In this document: piece after piece, positions 35,720-43,983 of the stretch | Layout of the letters: every line of letters begins with the position of its first letter | Position numbering within the stretch: position 1 is the stretch's first letter | Source of the DNA: an uncultured Cyclobacteriaceae bacterium | GTDB lineage: Bacteria > Bacteroidota > Bacteroidia > Cytophagales > Cyclobacteriaceae | Length of the DNA: 53,362 nucleotides | NCBI GenBank assembly: GCA_937958005.1 | Contig: CALGOB010000077.1 | Coordinates: 1-53,362 of the forward strand | Direction of reading: 5' to 3' | Notes under the pieces: model-generated | Databases searched by the model: none | Told to the model about the DNA's origin: nothing | What the model saw: only the letters and a program-made list of their open reading frames with translations | Made by a program: the position numbers and the translations under genes

Positions 35720-36172
35720 TTATGGAGTAGTAATCTCTAGCCCTTCATGTGCTAGTACTAAGGTCTCCACTGCTACATCACTACTGGATGAGTTGAGATC
35801 CGATCCTTGTACTTGTTTAGGGAATGCATTGGTCAATGTCCAAATAATTTCAGACTCACCTTTTTCATTCAACAACATGATCTGAACGGTTTTTCTCTCA
35901 ATGGTATTCATTTGAACTTCATTGAACCACTCATAGAAGGCTATATCTCCTGTAAATGTACCTTTCTTCAAGGTAATATCAGATTGCTTTCTTAGCCCAG
36001 GCATTTTGATAGTTGAAAAATCTGGACTATCTCCATGTCTATATTCCATTACATCATATTCAGCATCTAATCCTGAAACTTCTTGGAATGAAGCCGCAAT
36101 ACCACCTTCTACTTCTACTTTGAAATGAAACTTTGGTAACGGCCATATATTATCTTGTGCTTCTCCAGCCAT
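35720..36172 (-). CDS. Main inner tube protein (Afp1-like)
   Basis: This 150-aa protein has the Hcp/tail-tube pattern of eCIS: WPLPKFHFKVEVEGGIAASF followed by QEVSGLD, VMEYRHGDSPDFSTIKMPGL, ITLKKGTFTGDIAFYEWF and a C-terminal VETLVLAHEGLEITTP. It should stack as hexameric rings inside the sheath. It follows the sheath gene after a 202-bp leader-like gap and is followed by an attenuator-like hairpin, which together mark it as the most highly expressed tube gene. Its paralogue lies 200 bp further on. Confidence 0.92.
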   Translation of the reverse strand: MAGEAQDNIWPLPKFHFKVEVEGGIAASFQEVSGLDAEYDVMEYRHGDSPDFSTIKMPGLRKQSDITLKKGTFTGDIAFYEWFNEVQMNTIERKTVQIMLLNEKGESEIIWTLTNAFPKQVQGSDLNSSSSDVAVETLVLAHEGLEITTP

Positions 36173-36374
36173 GATTATTTCTTTAAATGTTTAGCAAATA
36201 ATTAATTAGTAATTATGAAGCGATTTAAATTTTTTCTTTTACCTACGTAAATTGCTTTTTGCACACTAACTTCTTCATTTTTTAACACTGCAACATTGCT
36301 ATGTTCATAAAAAATGATTGTCTTCGTACTCAACAGCCAAATTCTCAGGTTCTAAACAAAAATTTAAATTACTC

Positions 36375-37868
36375 TTATGATTTCTGCATTTGTTGTTGGA
36401 AAGTAATAACAATAAATTCAGCTGGTCTAGTTACCGCTAGCTTTACAGTTACATTCATAATTCCATCCAAGATATCAGTAGGGGTCATGGTACTTCCCAA
36501 ACCAATATCTACACTAAAAGCATCTTCGGGTGTTGCTCCTGCTAATGCTCCTTGTTTCCATTGATCTTTTAGGAAATTAGTCATCATGCCTTTTACAGCT
36601 ACCCAAGTATTGACCACATTTGGTTCAAAAACATAAGCTTCAGAAGCTATTTTTAGTGACTGTTCTATCATAATCACCGTACGCCTTACACTTAAATATC
36701 TCCAGTCTTGGCTGTTGCCATCCAAAGTTCTTGCTCCCCATACCAGGACACCTTTTCCAGGAAAAGACCTGATTGCATTGATTGCTTTTCCATTTAATGG
36801 TAAGTTCAAATCTTCTTGATCCTTTGAGGTTAGGTTTACGGTAGGACTTACTACTGATCCCATAGAGACATTAGCAGGAGACTGGAATACACCTACTTCT
36901 CCATCTACCATAGAGATCACACCTGCCATACCACCACTAGGAGGCAATACGTTCATGTCATTTTTGATCTCTGCAAGTATCGCCTTGTAAAGTGGAATTT
37001 TTGCCATCAGCGTTTGATGCAAACTATTGTCAAATTTATCTTCTTCCGTAACAGGCTTTAATTTTGCTATCTCATCTTTAATCACCTGGGCTTTGTCATC
37101 ATAAAGCGCATCCGCTTGGGCATCCAATAAGGTGATCATAGCAGCAAAATCACTGATATTTCCGTAGTTTACCTCATCTCCTTGCACAATAGTTGTGTTC
37201 AGAAAAGGATAGTACATAGAACCCCATTGCATAGAGTTAATACCAATGCCTTCCCTAGCGGCAGTCACTACATCATCTGCGGCGTTAGTCCTTGCAGTAT
37301 CTCCATTAAAGACATCCAGCAGTGCTATTCTACTTTTTGTAGCAACTCCACAATGAGCCAACATCTGTTGTTGCAAGTCGCTACAGCTACTTGCTTCTTC
37401 TAACAGAACAGCGTCTGGAATGACCAGCATAGTTGGTTCTGGAAACTTCAATAAAGTAGGGATTCCACTTTCTTCAGCAGGATCATTAAGAGGTTTTAAT
37501 TCAACCCCTTTCTCATAATCATACTTACCTACTGATACAATGTAACAGGTACTTCCCCCATTGGAGAAAAATAACCTCATACTTTTGTACAGGTTAAACT
37601 TAGTTTTTGGGTCTGCCTCTACTTTGAAACCAGTATCATCATCTGCTGTTACTGCATATTTTGTTTCTGGCCCAACGCCGAAAAATTGGTGAAATTCACC
37701 CAAAGAGGTAATCCTTGTAGGGATATTAGTCAAGGATTTATTATCCCTGATCGCAAATTGAGTATATCCTACAAAAGCGGGGACTGCCGTAGCAACCTGC
37801 ACTGCAGAACTAGGAAATGAACTTTCCTCTTTAATATAGACCCCTGGGGTAGCTAAAACTTGTGCCAT
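36375..37868 (-). CDS. Contractile sheath protein (Afp2-4-like)
   Basis: This 497-aa protein starts ATPGVYIKEESSFPSSAVQV and contains VPAFVGYTQ, RLFFSNGGSTCYIVSVGKYD and GKGVLVWGARTLDGNSQDWR. Its C-terminus has WKQGALAGATPEDAFSVDIG and a terminal beta-strand region. This is the phage tail sheath pattern with both N-terminal and C-terminal interlocking arms. Only one sheath gene is present, whereas Afp has three. It is the first of the structural shell genes after the DUF4255 and 347-aa genes, 31 bp downstream of the latter. Confidence 0.93.
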   Translation of the reverse strand: MAQVLATPGVYIKEESSFPSSAVQVATAVPAFVGYTQFAIRDNKSLTNIPTRITSLGEFHQFFGVGPETKYAVTADDDTGFKVEADPKTKFNLYKSMRLFFSNGGSTCYIVSVGKYDYEKGVELKPLNDPAEESGIPTLLKFPEPTMLVIPDAVLLEEASSCSDLQQQMLAHCGVATKSRIALLDVFNGDTARTNAADDVVTAAREGIGINSMQWGSMYYPFLNTTIVQGDEVNYGNISDFAAMITLLDAQADALYDDKAQVIKDEIAKLKPVTEEDKFDNSLHQTLMAKIPLYKAILAEIKNDMNVLPPSGGMAGVISMVDGEVGVFQSPANVSMGSVVSPTVNLTSKDQEDLNLPLNGKAINAIRSFPGKGVLVWGARTLDGNSQDWRYLSVRRTVIMIEQSLKIASEAYVFEPNVVNTWVAVKGMMTNFLKDQWKQGALAGATPEDAFSVDIGLGSTMTPTDILDGIMNVTVKLAVTRPAEFIVITFQQQMQKS

Positions 37869-37899
37869 AATTTAGTTTTAAAATACGATTTAGTGAATA

Positions 37900-38943
37900 T
37901 TATAAATAAACATACATGTCAGAAAAATAAATTTCTTTATCTCCGTTTCTCCTGGCTTTGATTCTTGTTATATCAGGTTTTGGTAAATTAATTCTTCTTT
38001 TGACTGCTATTTCATGCTCTTCTTTAGAAGGTAAAACAAACTCAGCAGCTATTGGTAAATGACTACTTCTTTTTAATGAATAGGTCTCTTCGGACTGCAT
38101 CTTCAATGCTTCTTGTCCGTTTGAGAGTGTAACTTTTGCTGGTGCTGTATAGGGTAATTCACTCTTTCCAGAGACTACCTTAATAGATTCAAATTCTTCT
38201 TTCTTACGACTGACAAAGTAGTAGTTCCAAGCAACTTCCCTACTGCCTATTCTTACATAGTAAGTACTCCCTTTTATCTGATCAAATGGATTATTTAAAC
38301 CTACCGAAATATCCAATACAGCAAAAGATGGGTCTAGTATCTCTGATACAAAATGAAGATTTTTGACTATATCAGTCTCTTTGTACTTCACCTCATAAAT
38401 ACCATATCCTCCTGAAAGTAAATTAGATGCTCTATCTGACTGTTCTAAGCTGCCTTCAAAATATAAATGATCTTCTTTTGAAATGGTTATTTCATCACTG
38501 CCAAGCACGTGCTGTAATGTGGTCACTGATGTACAACAAACGCCGATAGTTGATGGGTCTAAAAATGAATTGGGGTGTAATTGTATTTTTTTAGATGCTG
38601 CATTTTCTCTCTCTTCAAGTGGTGCATTGGATTCTTTATTACTTAAAAAGTGTTTTTCATTAGGTGTTCTTGCTGGCAAATCTGAAAAGTTCATGAAATA
38701 CCTATTAGTAGTATAAACTCCAATTTTAAAGAAACAGTCTTCCTTCAGGTTCTCCAGCAAATATTTTTTCTCCTCATTGTATAGAACAATAAACCCTTCA
38801 GGTGTCTCTTTATAGATCAGTTGTAATCCTACCATATGATTTCTGGTAGCAGGTATTAGCAAGAAATTTAGATCTCTTACACCATGCTGCTCATAAAAAG
38901 CATGAAAAATTTTCACTTCAAAAAGTTTACTATATCTATTCAT
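37900..38943 (-). CDS. Unknown eCIS-locus protein, 347 aa
   Basis: I do not recognise this family. There is no signal peptide or membrane helix. The protein is mixed alpha/beta with an N-terminal beta-rich part (HGVRDLNFLLIPATRNHMVG, FFKIGVYTTNRYFMNFSDL) and a second beta-rich part from about 200 (AVLDISVGLNNPFDQIKGST, then WNYYFVSRKKEEFESIKVVS). The end is basic (ITRIKARRNGDKEIYFSDM). It overlaps the DUF4255 cap gene by 8 bp and precedes the sheath, so a structural role near the cap or in sheath assembly is likely. That is inferred from position only. Confidence 0.7.
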   Translation of the reverse strand: MNRYSKLFEVKIFHAFYEQHGVRDLNFLLIPATRNHMVGLQLIYKETPEGFIVLYNEEKKYLLENLKEDCFFKIGVYTTNRYFMNFSDLPARTPNEKHFLSNKESNAPLEERENAASKKIQLHPNSFLDPSTIGVCCTSVTTLQHVLGSDEITISKEDHLYFEGSLEQSDRASNLLSGGYGIYEVKYKETDIVKNLHFVSEILDPSFAVLDISVGLNNPFDQIKGSTYYVRIGSREVAWNYYFVSRKKEEFESIKVVSGKSELPYTAPAKVTLSNGQEALKMQSEETYSLKRSSHLPIAAEFVLPSKEEHEIAVKRRINLPKPDITRIKARRNGDKEIYFSDMYVYL

Positions 38944-39502
38944 TTAAACCAAGACCAGTAATTGCTGGGATTTCATCCTCAATATTGTCACTAGAAAACG
39001 TTAACATTCTTACTCTATATAAAACTGAAGGCAGGTATTTCATGCCTATCATGGAAAAAACACTATTCAAATCGCGCAAAGGCATGGTAATAATATCAAA
39101 ACATACTTTTTCAGTATTAGCACTTAACCCTGGTGTATTACTGCTATTAAACACAGGTTTAGACTGAAAGAAATAAACAATCCCCGATAAAAATTTCAAT
39201 GCTTCCACATAGTTCTTACCTTGGAAAAATGCAGAAAACATGACCGTTAAATTGACATTAATATCAGGTCCACCAGTGACAAATCCTCCTCCTGCAAAGG
39301 ACATACCTCCATTGGCTTTCATGGTAGTTTCTTCTTCTAAATTAATTAAAGAACACACTACTTTATTGGCCCCTTCGATCGCGACAGAGCCATCCTGATT
39401 GATCAGATTAGAAAGGACTAACCGATCTTCATTTAAATCAAATCTAGATTTGAGATAAGTGTTTAACTCGGCACTAATTACTGGAAGTACATTGTGAATC
39501 AT
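38936..39502 (-). CDS. DUF4255 cap / tube terminator protein (Afp16-like)
   Basis: This 188-aa protein shows the DUF4255 pattern: MIHNVLPVISAELNTYLKSR, VVCSLINLEEE, an Ala/Gly-rich central part, NVNLTVMFSAFFQGKNYVEA followed by LKFLSGIVYFFQSKPVF, and a conserved LRDLNSVFSMIGMKYLPSVL segment. Afp16-type proteins terminate sheath and tube polymerisation at the distal end. Their presence supports a free, capped particle rather than a membrane-seated T6SS-like machine. The gene overlaps both neighbours (4 and 8 bp). Confidence 0.92.
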   Translation of the reverse strand: MIHNVLPVISAELNTYLKSRFDLNEDRLVLSNLINQDGSVAIEGANKVVCSLINLEEETTMKANGGMSFAGGGFVTGGPDINVNLTVMFSAFFQGKNYVEALKFLSGIVYFFQSKPVFNSSNTPGLSANTEKVCFDIITMPLRDLNSVFSMIGMKYLPSVLYRVRMLTFSSDNIEDEIPAITGLGLNE

Positions 39503-39738
39503 TCTTTCTCTACAATTAAATATTTAGCCACTGCCCAAATAATTACCCTCATAAAATAAGCACCTATAAAACCAAGTACTCCACCAACGATGAAAAGTTC
39601 CATTTCAAAGACCTCTTCATCTAATGCAAATTCCTTATTTGGTTCCACCCCTATTAGATAGCTAAATAAAACTGCTATAGGTAAAGCCAATATTATGGCA
39701 ATAAAAAGCCATAAAAGCTCACGCGCTAATGTTTTCAT
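39499..39738 (-). CDS. Small two-helix membrane protein, 79 aa
   Basis: It has two hydrophobic segments, about 7-29 (LLWLFIAIILALPIAVLFSY) and about 47-70 (LFIVGGVLGFIGAYFMRVII), separated by an acidic loop (EPNKEFALDEEVFEME). There is no known family. It overlaps the GH18-like gene and the DUF4255 gene by 4 bp on each side. The tight coupling and membrane topology are compatible with a holin-like or scaffolding role next to the GH18-like protein, but this is inference. Confidence 0.75.
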   Translation of the reverse strand: MKTLARELLWLFIAIILALPIAVLFSYLIGVEPNKEFALDEEVFEMELFIVGGVLGFIGAYFMRVIIWAVAKYLIVEKE

Positions 39739-41474
39739 CGTAGCTTACGTCTATACTCTGTGAAACCTAAATTGATCAAAAAAATGGCTGCAGCTGTGAC
39801 TACTGGTAATAAAACATAGTACCAAGAGTAGGATTCCAACAACCACCATTTCATTGAAAGCGTAAAAAAAACAACAAAGACCACGCTATATATGATTCTA
39901 AATGACTGTTTCTGAAACAAGATTTCCCGGACTCTCCAGTCAGTTAAAGACATCACAAACCCTAATATGAGAAATCCAGAAAACACCATAAAACTAAAGC
40001 CTATTACTTTTTTATACCTGACAATATCTTTAACTAAACCATATGGGCCGCTATAGGAGACCTCAACAGGATTGGTTATTGAAAGGGAGTCTATACAAAA
40101 ATTTTGAGAAACGGCACGCCAGATCTTCTCGTCTCCTTTTGCATAACCTAAGGCCCATAAACCCGTTCCCTTAAGTCCTTTTTCCTCTTTGAGCCATTTA
40201 AATTTGAGATCAAGGCTAGTTTCGTTTTCAAACCAGCACATTTTTTTGACTTCTCCTTCCTGTGTGTAATAGAAATAGCTGACACTAAACGGGTCGTAAT
40301 AGGGATCATATTTTGTCCCAAACTCCGCAACAATATCATAATGAGGAATACTTGAATCAAAATACGCTACTTCTCCTCTATCAATATTAGTCACATCCCA
40401 AGTGACTCCATATAATGGGAGTGTTAAAATTACATTTTTTGCCAACACACCTGTCAATAGGATATCATTCACTGCTGTCTCCAGGCTAGGTTGGTTTTTT
40501 AATCCATGTAATGGGGCAACAGATCCAGGGTATGGAGAAAATTCGCCATTAAAATCATACCCCATTATATTAAAGTATTCAACATGTTCCTGAAGTTCTG
40601 CAAATTCATAAACCCCACGCTGATCTATAAACGGAACATCTAAAATAAGGCTATACTTCTCTGTCTTCAACTTGGCGCTGAGTACTTTAACAAAATTGGT
40701 GAATTTCTCTTTGTCTTCTGGTCTTATTTCTTCAAAATTCAAATCGATCCCTGAGAACTTGCCCTTCTTCTCATTGAGTAATTTTAATATTTCACCTGTA
40801 AAATGATATTGTGCGGCTTCATTTGAGAGGAATTCTTTATTATTCTGCTCAGTAAGAGAGGTTACTGAAATAAAAGCCCTAACACCATTAGCCGCTGCAG
40901 AATCTGGCAATGAAGAGTTTCTGAGTTGGTCAATGATATCAGGCTGCCAATTTTCACCTGTAGTTGGATCAATATCATATGAATAATAAGAGATGATGCT
41001 CAGCAAATTGTAATTGTAATATTTGTAAGCATCTCCCAACCAATGAGGGTGCCAACCCATTACTTCTACATCTTCGTCCAATTTTTGATCATTGCTACTA
41101 TTTTTATAAAAAATATTGTTCAATGAATCCCATATAATAGAACGGGAGTCGGGGTCGTTTGCAAAGCTAAGTTCTTGCTCCTTGTGCAAAAAAGAGAAAA
41201 CATGCTGATATTTGTTAATCATTCCACTGTTAGGAATGTAAGGTTCTTTTTGCCACTTCACCACATCTGCCGTATCTAAAGCTGGGTTAATTGTTTTCTT
41301 CTTAGGGCTAAGTGTCTTTTTTATTCTTTTGACATCTCTATTAGTTCTATTGATTTCAGTTTTGGTTTTCCGCAAGACCCCATTAATCTTCTTCCTGATT
41401 CCCTGAGCTTGGGTATCAGTGATTGGTATTGTAAAAAGCATAAATGTCCATAAAAAAAACAATGCCCGTAGCAT
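39735..41474 (-). CDS. Membrane-anchored GH18-like protein, 579 aa
   Basis: A signal peptide (1-24) is followed by a basic, coiled-coil-like stretch (25-60) and a GH18-type TIM-barrel from about 135 to 460. The barrel holds GWHPHWLGDAYKYYNYNLLS, GIDLNFEE (242-249), EYFNIMGYDFNG and GTGLWALGYAKGDE. The canonical DGxDxDxE signature is altered to SGIDLNFE, but the acid at 248 is kept. Three hydrophobic helices lie near the C-terminus (about 490-575), so the enzyme domain is tethered to the inner membrane and faces the periplasm. The family cleaves beta-1,4 GlcNAc-containing glycans; a peptidoglycan-remodelling role linked to particle exit is my inference. It lies in a four-gene overlapping set with DUF4255. 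Confidence 0.82.
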   Translation of the reverse strand: MLRALFFLWTFMLFTIPITDTQAQGIRKKINGVLRKTKTEINRTNRDVKRIKKTLSPKKKTINPALDTADVVKWQKEPYIPNSGMINKYQHVFSFLHKEQELSFANDPDSRSIIWDSLNNIFYKNSSNDQKLDEDVEVMGWHPHWLGDAYKYYNYNLLSIISYYSYDIDPTTGENWQPDIIDQLRNSSLPDSAAANGVRAFISVTSLTEQNNKEFLSNEAAQYHFTGEILKLLNEKKGKFSGIDLNFEEIRPEDKEKFTNFVKVLSAKLKTEKYSLILDVPFIDQRGVYEFAELQEHVEYFNIMGYDFNGEFSPYPGSVAPLHGLKNQPSLETAVNDILLTGVLAKNVILTLPLYGVTWDVTNIDRGEVAYFDSSIPHYDIVAEFGTKYDPYYDPFSVSYFYYTQEGEVKKMCWFENETSLDLKFKWLKEEKGLKGTGLWALGYAKGDEKIWRAVSQNFCIDSLSITNPVEVSYSGPYGLVKDIVRYKKVIGFSFMVFSGFLILGFVMSLTDWRVREILFQKQSFRIIYSVVFVVFFTLSMKWWLLESYSWYYVLLPVVTAAAIFLINLGFTEYRRKLR

Positions 41475-41572
41475 AATAGGTAGCGTGTGTAGTTATGCAA
41501 TTATTTAATCTAATTTTTAAGGAATAAACTCTGTTTTATAGAACAAAAATTAGGCTTGTAAGATATTAAAAG

Positions 41573-42814
41573 TTATCTCTGTACAATTTTAAATACAACG
41601 ACAATTACATGGACAATTTGCCTGGAACTCTTACTTTTATTTTCAAATAAAAGAAATTGTTTATTCTTAGTTGTAGGGATAATGGCAAAATTCCCATAGG
41701 ATGGATCAAGATTTGCTTTAATTTCTTCTGATGCATCAAAAGAGAGATAATCTAAATCTGTTTTTGGCAAAACGTCTAACATTCCTAATCCATAAGCAGA
41801 TAAAACATCTGTAATCCCAGCTGCTAAATAAGCTTCGTTTGCAAATAACGGTTTTATAGAAGCCATTCTCTGATGATAAGATTTTCCAGCGCCAAATAAA
41901 ACACCCCATGATACCATATCATCAACCTTGTCAAATTCAAAACTGATCTTCTGTTGGCTATCATGGATGATGTCTCTCACTGCTCCCAAATGCAGGAGTG
42001 TATCTATAAACATCTCAGCAATGGTATCATAGAGAATAATTTCTTCCTCAACCTGGGTTGTATCTAGTGGAACAAAAGTTGGTTCCTTAAATTTTTCCGG
42101 GCTGGTTTTTTCAATAGTCAGTTGATTAGTCTTACTCCAGAAAGCAGTGGAATTCATAGACAACTTATATGAACCATCTGTCAACACTGGTACTGTCATC
42201 TTTATTTTATTCTTTTTAGGAATAGCTGACCAAAGAACTTCTCCAAGGTCATTCTCTAATTTTACAAATGGTGTTCTTCCTGACAAAGGACTAATGAAAA
42301 ACTGCAAGGTATCCCCTTTATTTACTGCTATTGGATATTCTTTAGGGTTTGCTTTTGTAATCTGTGATTCTGAGTCTAATACAGGCACTTGCTCACGCCC
42401 TATTTTCAAAGAGTCAATCATTGTAGGATCACCATATACAAAGTCCTTTCTTTCAAGCACTACATTCAGTAAAGATTTTGTCCATAAATATTTGTTGGTA
42501 TTCTCTAATTCAATAGTATATTCACCAGCTAAAGTTATATTTTCTGACCATTGGATTGCGTCTAGCCGAACTTTGGTTTCAAATAACACCTGGCTATCTG
42601 GTGCCATGACTCTTACATTGGTCCTGCGTTTTGCATTTACACTTATGTTCAATACATCTGTTGAATCTAAAATAAACTTAAAGCTCTCTAGCGCTTTTTT
42701 CTTCAAAATCAGTTCAATTGTACTTTCTCTCTTAATTAATTTAGGTTTTTGTGCAAAAGCATGTTGCCATAACCCCAGCAACATTAAACAAGTAATAAAA
42801 AGTACTTTCATCAT
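41573..42814 (-). CDS. Secreted protein of unknown function, 413 aa
   Basis: An N-terminal signal peptide is seen (cleavage near HAFAQ, about residue 22). After it come beta-rich segments resembling two immunoglobulin- or pre-peptidase-like domains (about 30-125 and 140-235; GEYTIELENTNKYLW and DGSYKLSMNSTAFWS show the same strand rhythm). The end is less clear and has no transmembrane anchor, although the last 20 residues are hydrophobic (QIVHVIVVVFKIVQR). It overlaps the DUF4407 gene by 4 bp. It belongs to the envelope-directed block at the front of the operon. No function is assigned. Confidence 0.7.
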   Translation of the reverse strand: MMKVLFITCLMLLGLWQHAFAQKPKLIKRESTIELILKKKALESFKFILDSTDVLNISVNAKRRTNVRVMAPDSQVLFETKVRLDAIQWSENITLAGEYTIELENTNKYLWTKSLLNVVLERKDFVYGDPTMIDSLKIGREQVPVLDSESQITKANPKEYPIAVNKGDTLQFFISPLSGRTPFVKLENDLGEVLWSAIPKKNKIKMTVPVLTDGSYKLSMNSTAFWSKTNQLTIEKTSPEKFKEPTFVPLDTTQVEEEIILYDTIAEMFIDTLLHLGAVRDIIHDSQQKISFEFDKVDDMVSWGVLFGAGKSYHQRMASIKPLFANEAYLAAGITDVLSAYGLGMLDVLPKTDLDYLSFDASEEIKANLDPSYGNFAIIPTTKNKQFLLFENKSKSSRQIVHVIVVVFKIVQR

Positions 42815-43983
42815 TCCTTCTTAATGTCTATCAATTTATCCATTGCTTCTTTCCTGATCTTTGACTTTTCTTGATCAGTCCAGATTCTCAGCTGTTCTTT
42901 CACTAGTTCTAGGTGAGCATCCCCAATCAGTTTCATTGCTCCTTCGTTATTTTTAAGCTCCTGCTCTACTTTCCGCTGTTCCACACTGGCCAATACAGTC
43001 AGTTTATTATTCAATTCTTGATTTCTCATATTGACAGCAGTAATCTCTTCTATTTCAAAATTATATTCAATGGTTTTTAGTAAATGGTCATAAGGGCCGT
43101 ATGGAGATAATAACTTGACGAGGATTGGCGCAATTTCAATAGAGATCAAAAGCAATATAATTGCCCACTGAGGGCCTGAAGGAAGTCTTTTCAAAGCATT
43201 AAGCCTTACTAATAAGCCATCAGAGAAAGAGTTTTCAAGTCTTTTTTTGTTCTCTTGGTTTTCATCAAATAAATCATTTAATTCACTTTTAATCTGAGCA
43301 ATTTCTTCATCGTTTTCTTTTTTGGATTCCTTAAACTCCTCATCACTTTTTAGGTATTTATTTTCTTTTCTTTCGCATTCGCTGCCCCTTCCTTTTTCAC
43401 CTGTCCCACAAGTTCCATCACACTCACAAACATACTGTTGATAGAATACATCTCGAGCAGAACGTTTCTGTTCAGTATTATTCTTGAGAACATCTACCCT
43501 TTTTCTTTTAAGCATTGCTCTTTGCTGATACAAAGAATCTAAACGATCTATTTTCTGAGTTCCTGCATAATAGATCTGTTCATTGATTTCTTCTTCAAAT
43601 ATCTTAAGCTCTAGAGGTGTAGAAATGACTATAGCAAGTAAAACAGCCAATAAAAGCCTGGGGGCAATTTGTACCATTTCTTTTGTTTTACCCCTACTCT
43701 TTTTCATGGTAGATACAAGAAATCTATCCAAGTTAAAGACTAGCATACCCCAAAAAACACCCATTACCACTGAAAGCCAGAAAGTATCAAAAGCCATATG
43801 CAATGCATAACCACCTGATATACAGGCAAGCAATCCCGTAAAAAATACTGTAGCACCTATACTTGCATACTTTTGTTGCTCTGACCTTGGGCACTGCTTT
43901 AGAATATCCATATCTGCTGCTGAGCAGAATAAAAAGAACTTTTTAATAGCCCCACCTTTTATTGCCCTACTTTCCTTACTCAT
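42811..43983 (-). CDS. DUF4407 membrane protein
   Basis: This 390-aa protein has the DUF4407 pattern: early hydrophobic helices (about 42-62, 66-86, 110-130) with WGMLVFNLDRFLVSTMKKSR between the second and third, a long charged coiled coil (about 140-265), and a final helix IILLLISIEIAPILVKLL. A Cys cluster (CECDGTCGTGEKGRGSEC, about 184-201) interrupts the coiled coil and may bind metal or form disulfides. Function of the family is not established. It lies near the start of the operon, overlapping its neighbours on both sides. I infer a membrane scaffold for assembly, anchoring or release. Confidence 0.88.
   Translation of the reverse strand: MSKESRAIKGGAIKKFFLFCSAADMDILKQCPRSEQQKYASIGATVFFTGLLACISGGYALHMAFDTFWLSVVMGVFWGMLVFNLDRFLVSTMKKSRGKTKEMVQIAPRLLLAVLLAIVISTPLELKIFEEEINEQIYYAGTQKIDRLDSLYQQRAMLKRKRVDVLKNNTEQKRSARDVFYQQYVCECDGTCGTGEKGRGSECERKENKYLKSDEEFKESKKENDEEIAQIKSELNDLFDENQENKKRLENSFSDGLLVRLNALKRLPSGPQWAIILLLISIEIAPILVKLLSPYGPYDHLLKTIEYNFEIEEITAVNMRNQELNNKLTVLASVEQRKVEQELKNNEGAMKLIGDAHLELVKEQLRIWTDQEKSKIRKEAMDKLIDIKKE

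Noticed and set aside
36173-36374. Promoter in the gap between sheath and main tube genes
   Set aside because: A TTATTTG word is near the start but does not fit TAnnTTTG, and no -33 element was seen.
31859-39502. Prophage or T6SS interpretation of the sheath/tube/spike genes
   Set aside because: There is no capsid, terminase, portal, lysogeny or TssJLM set, and the DUF4255 cap, tape measure and Afp15-like ATPase are eCIS hallmarks.
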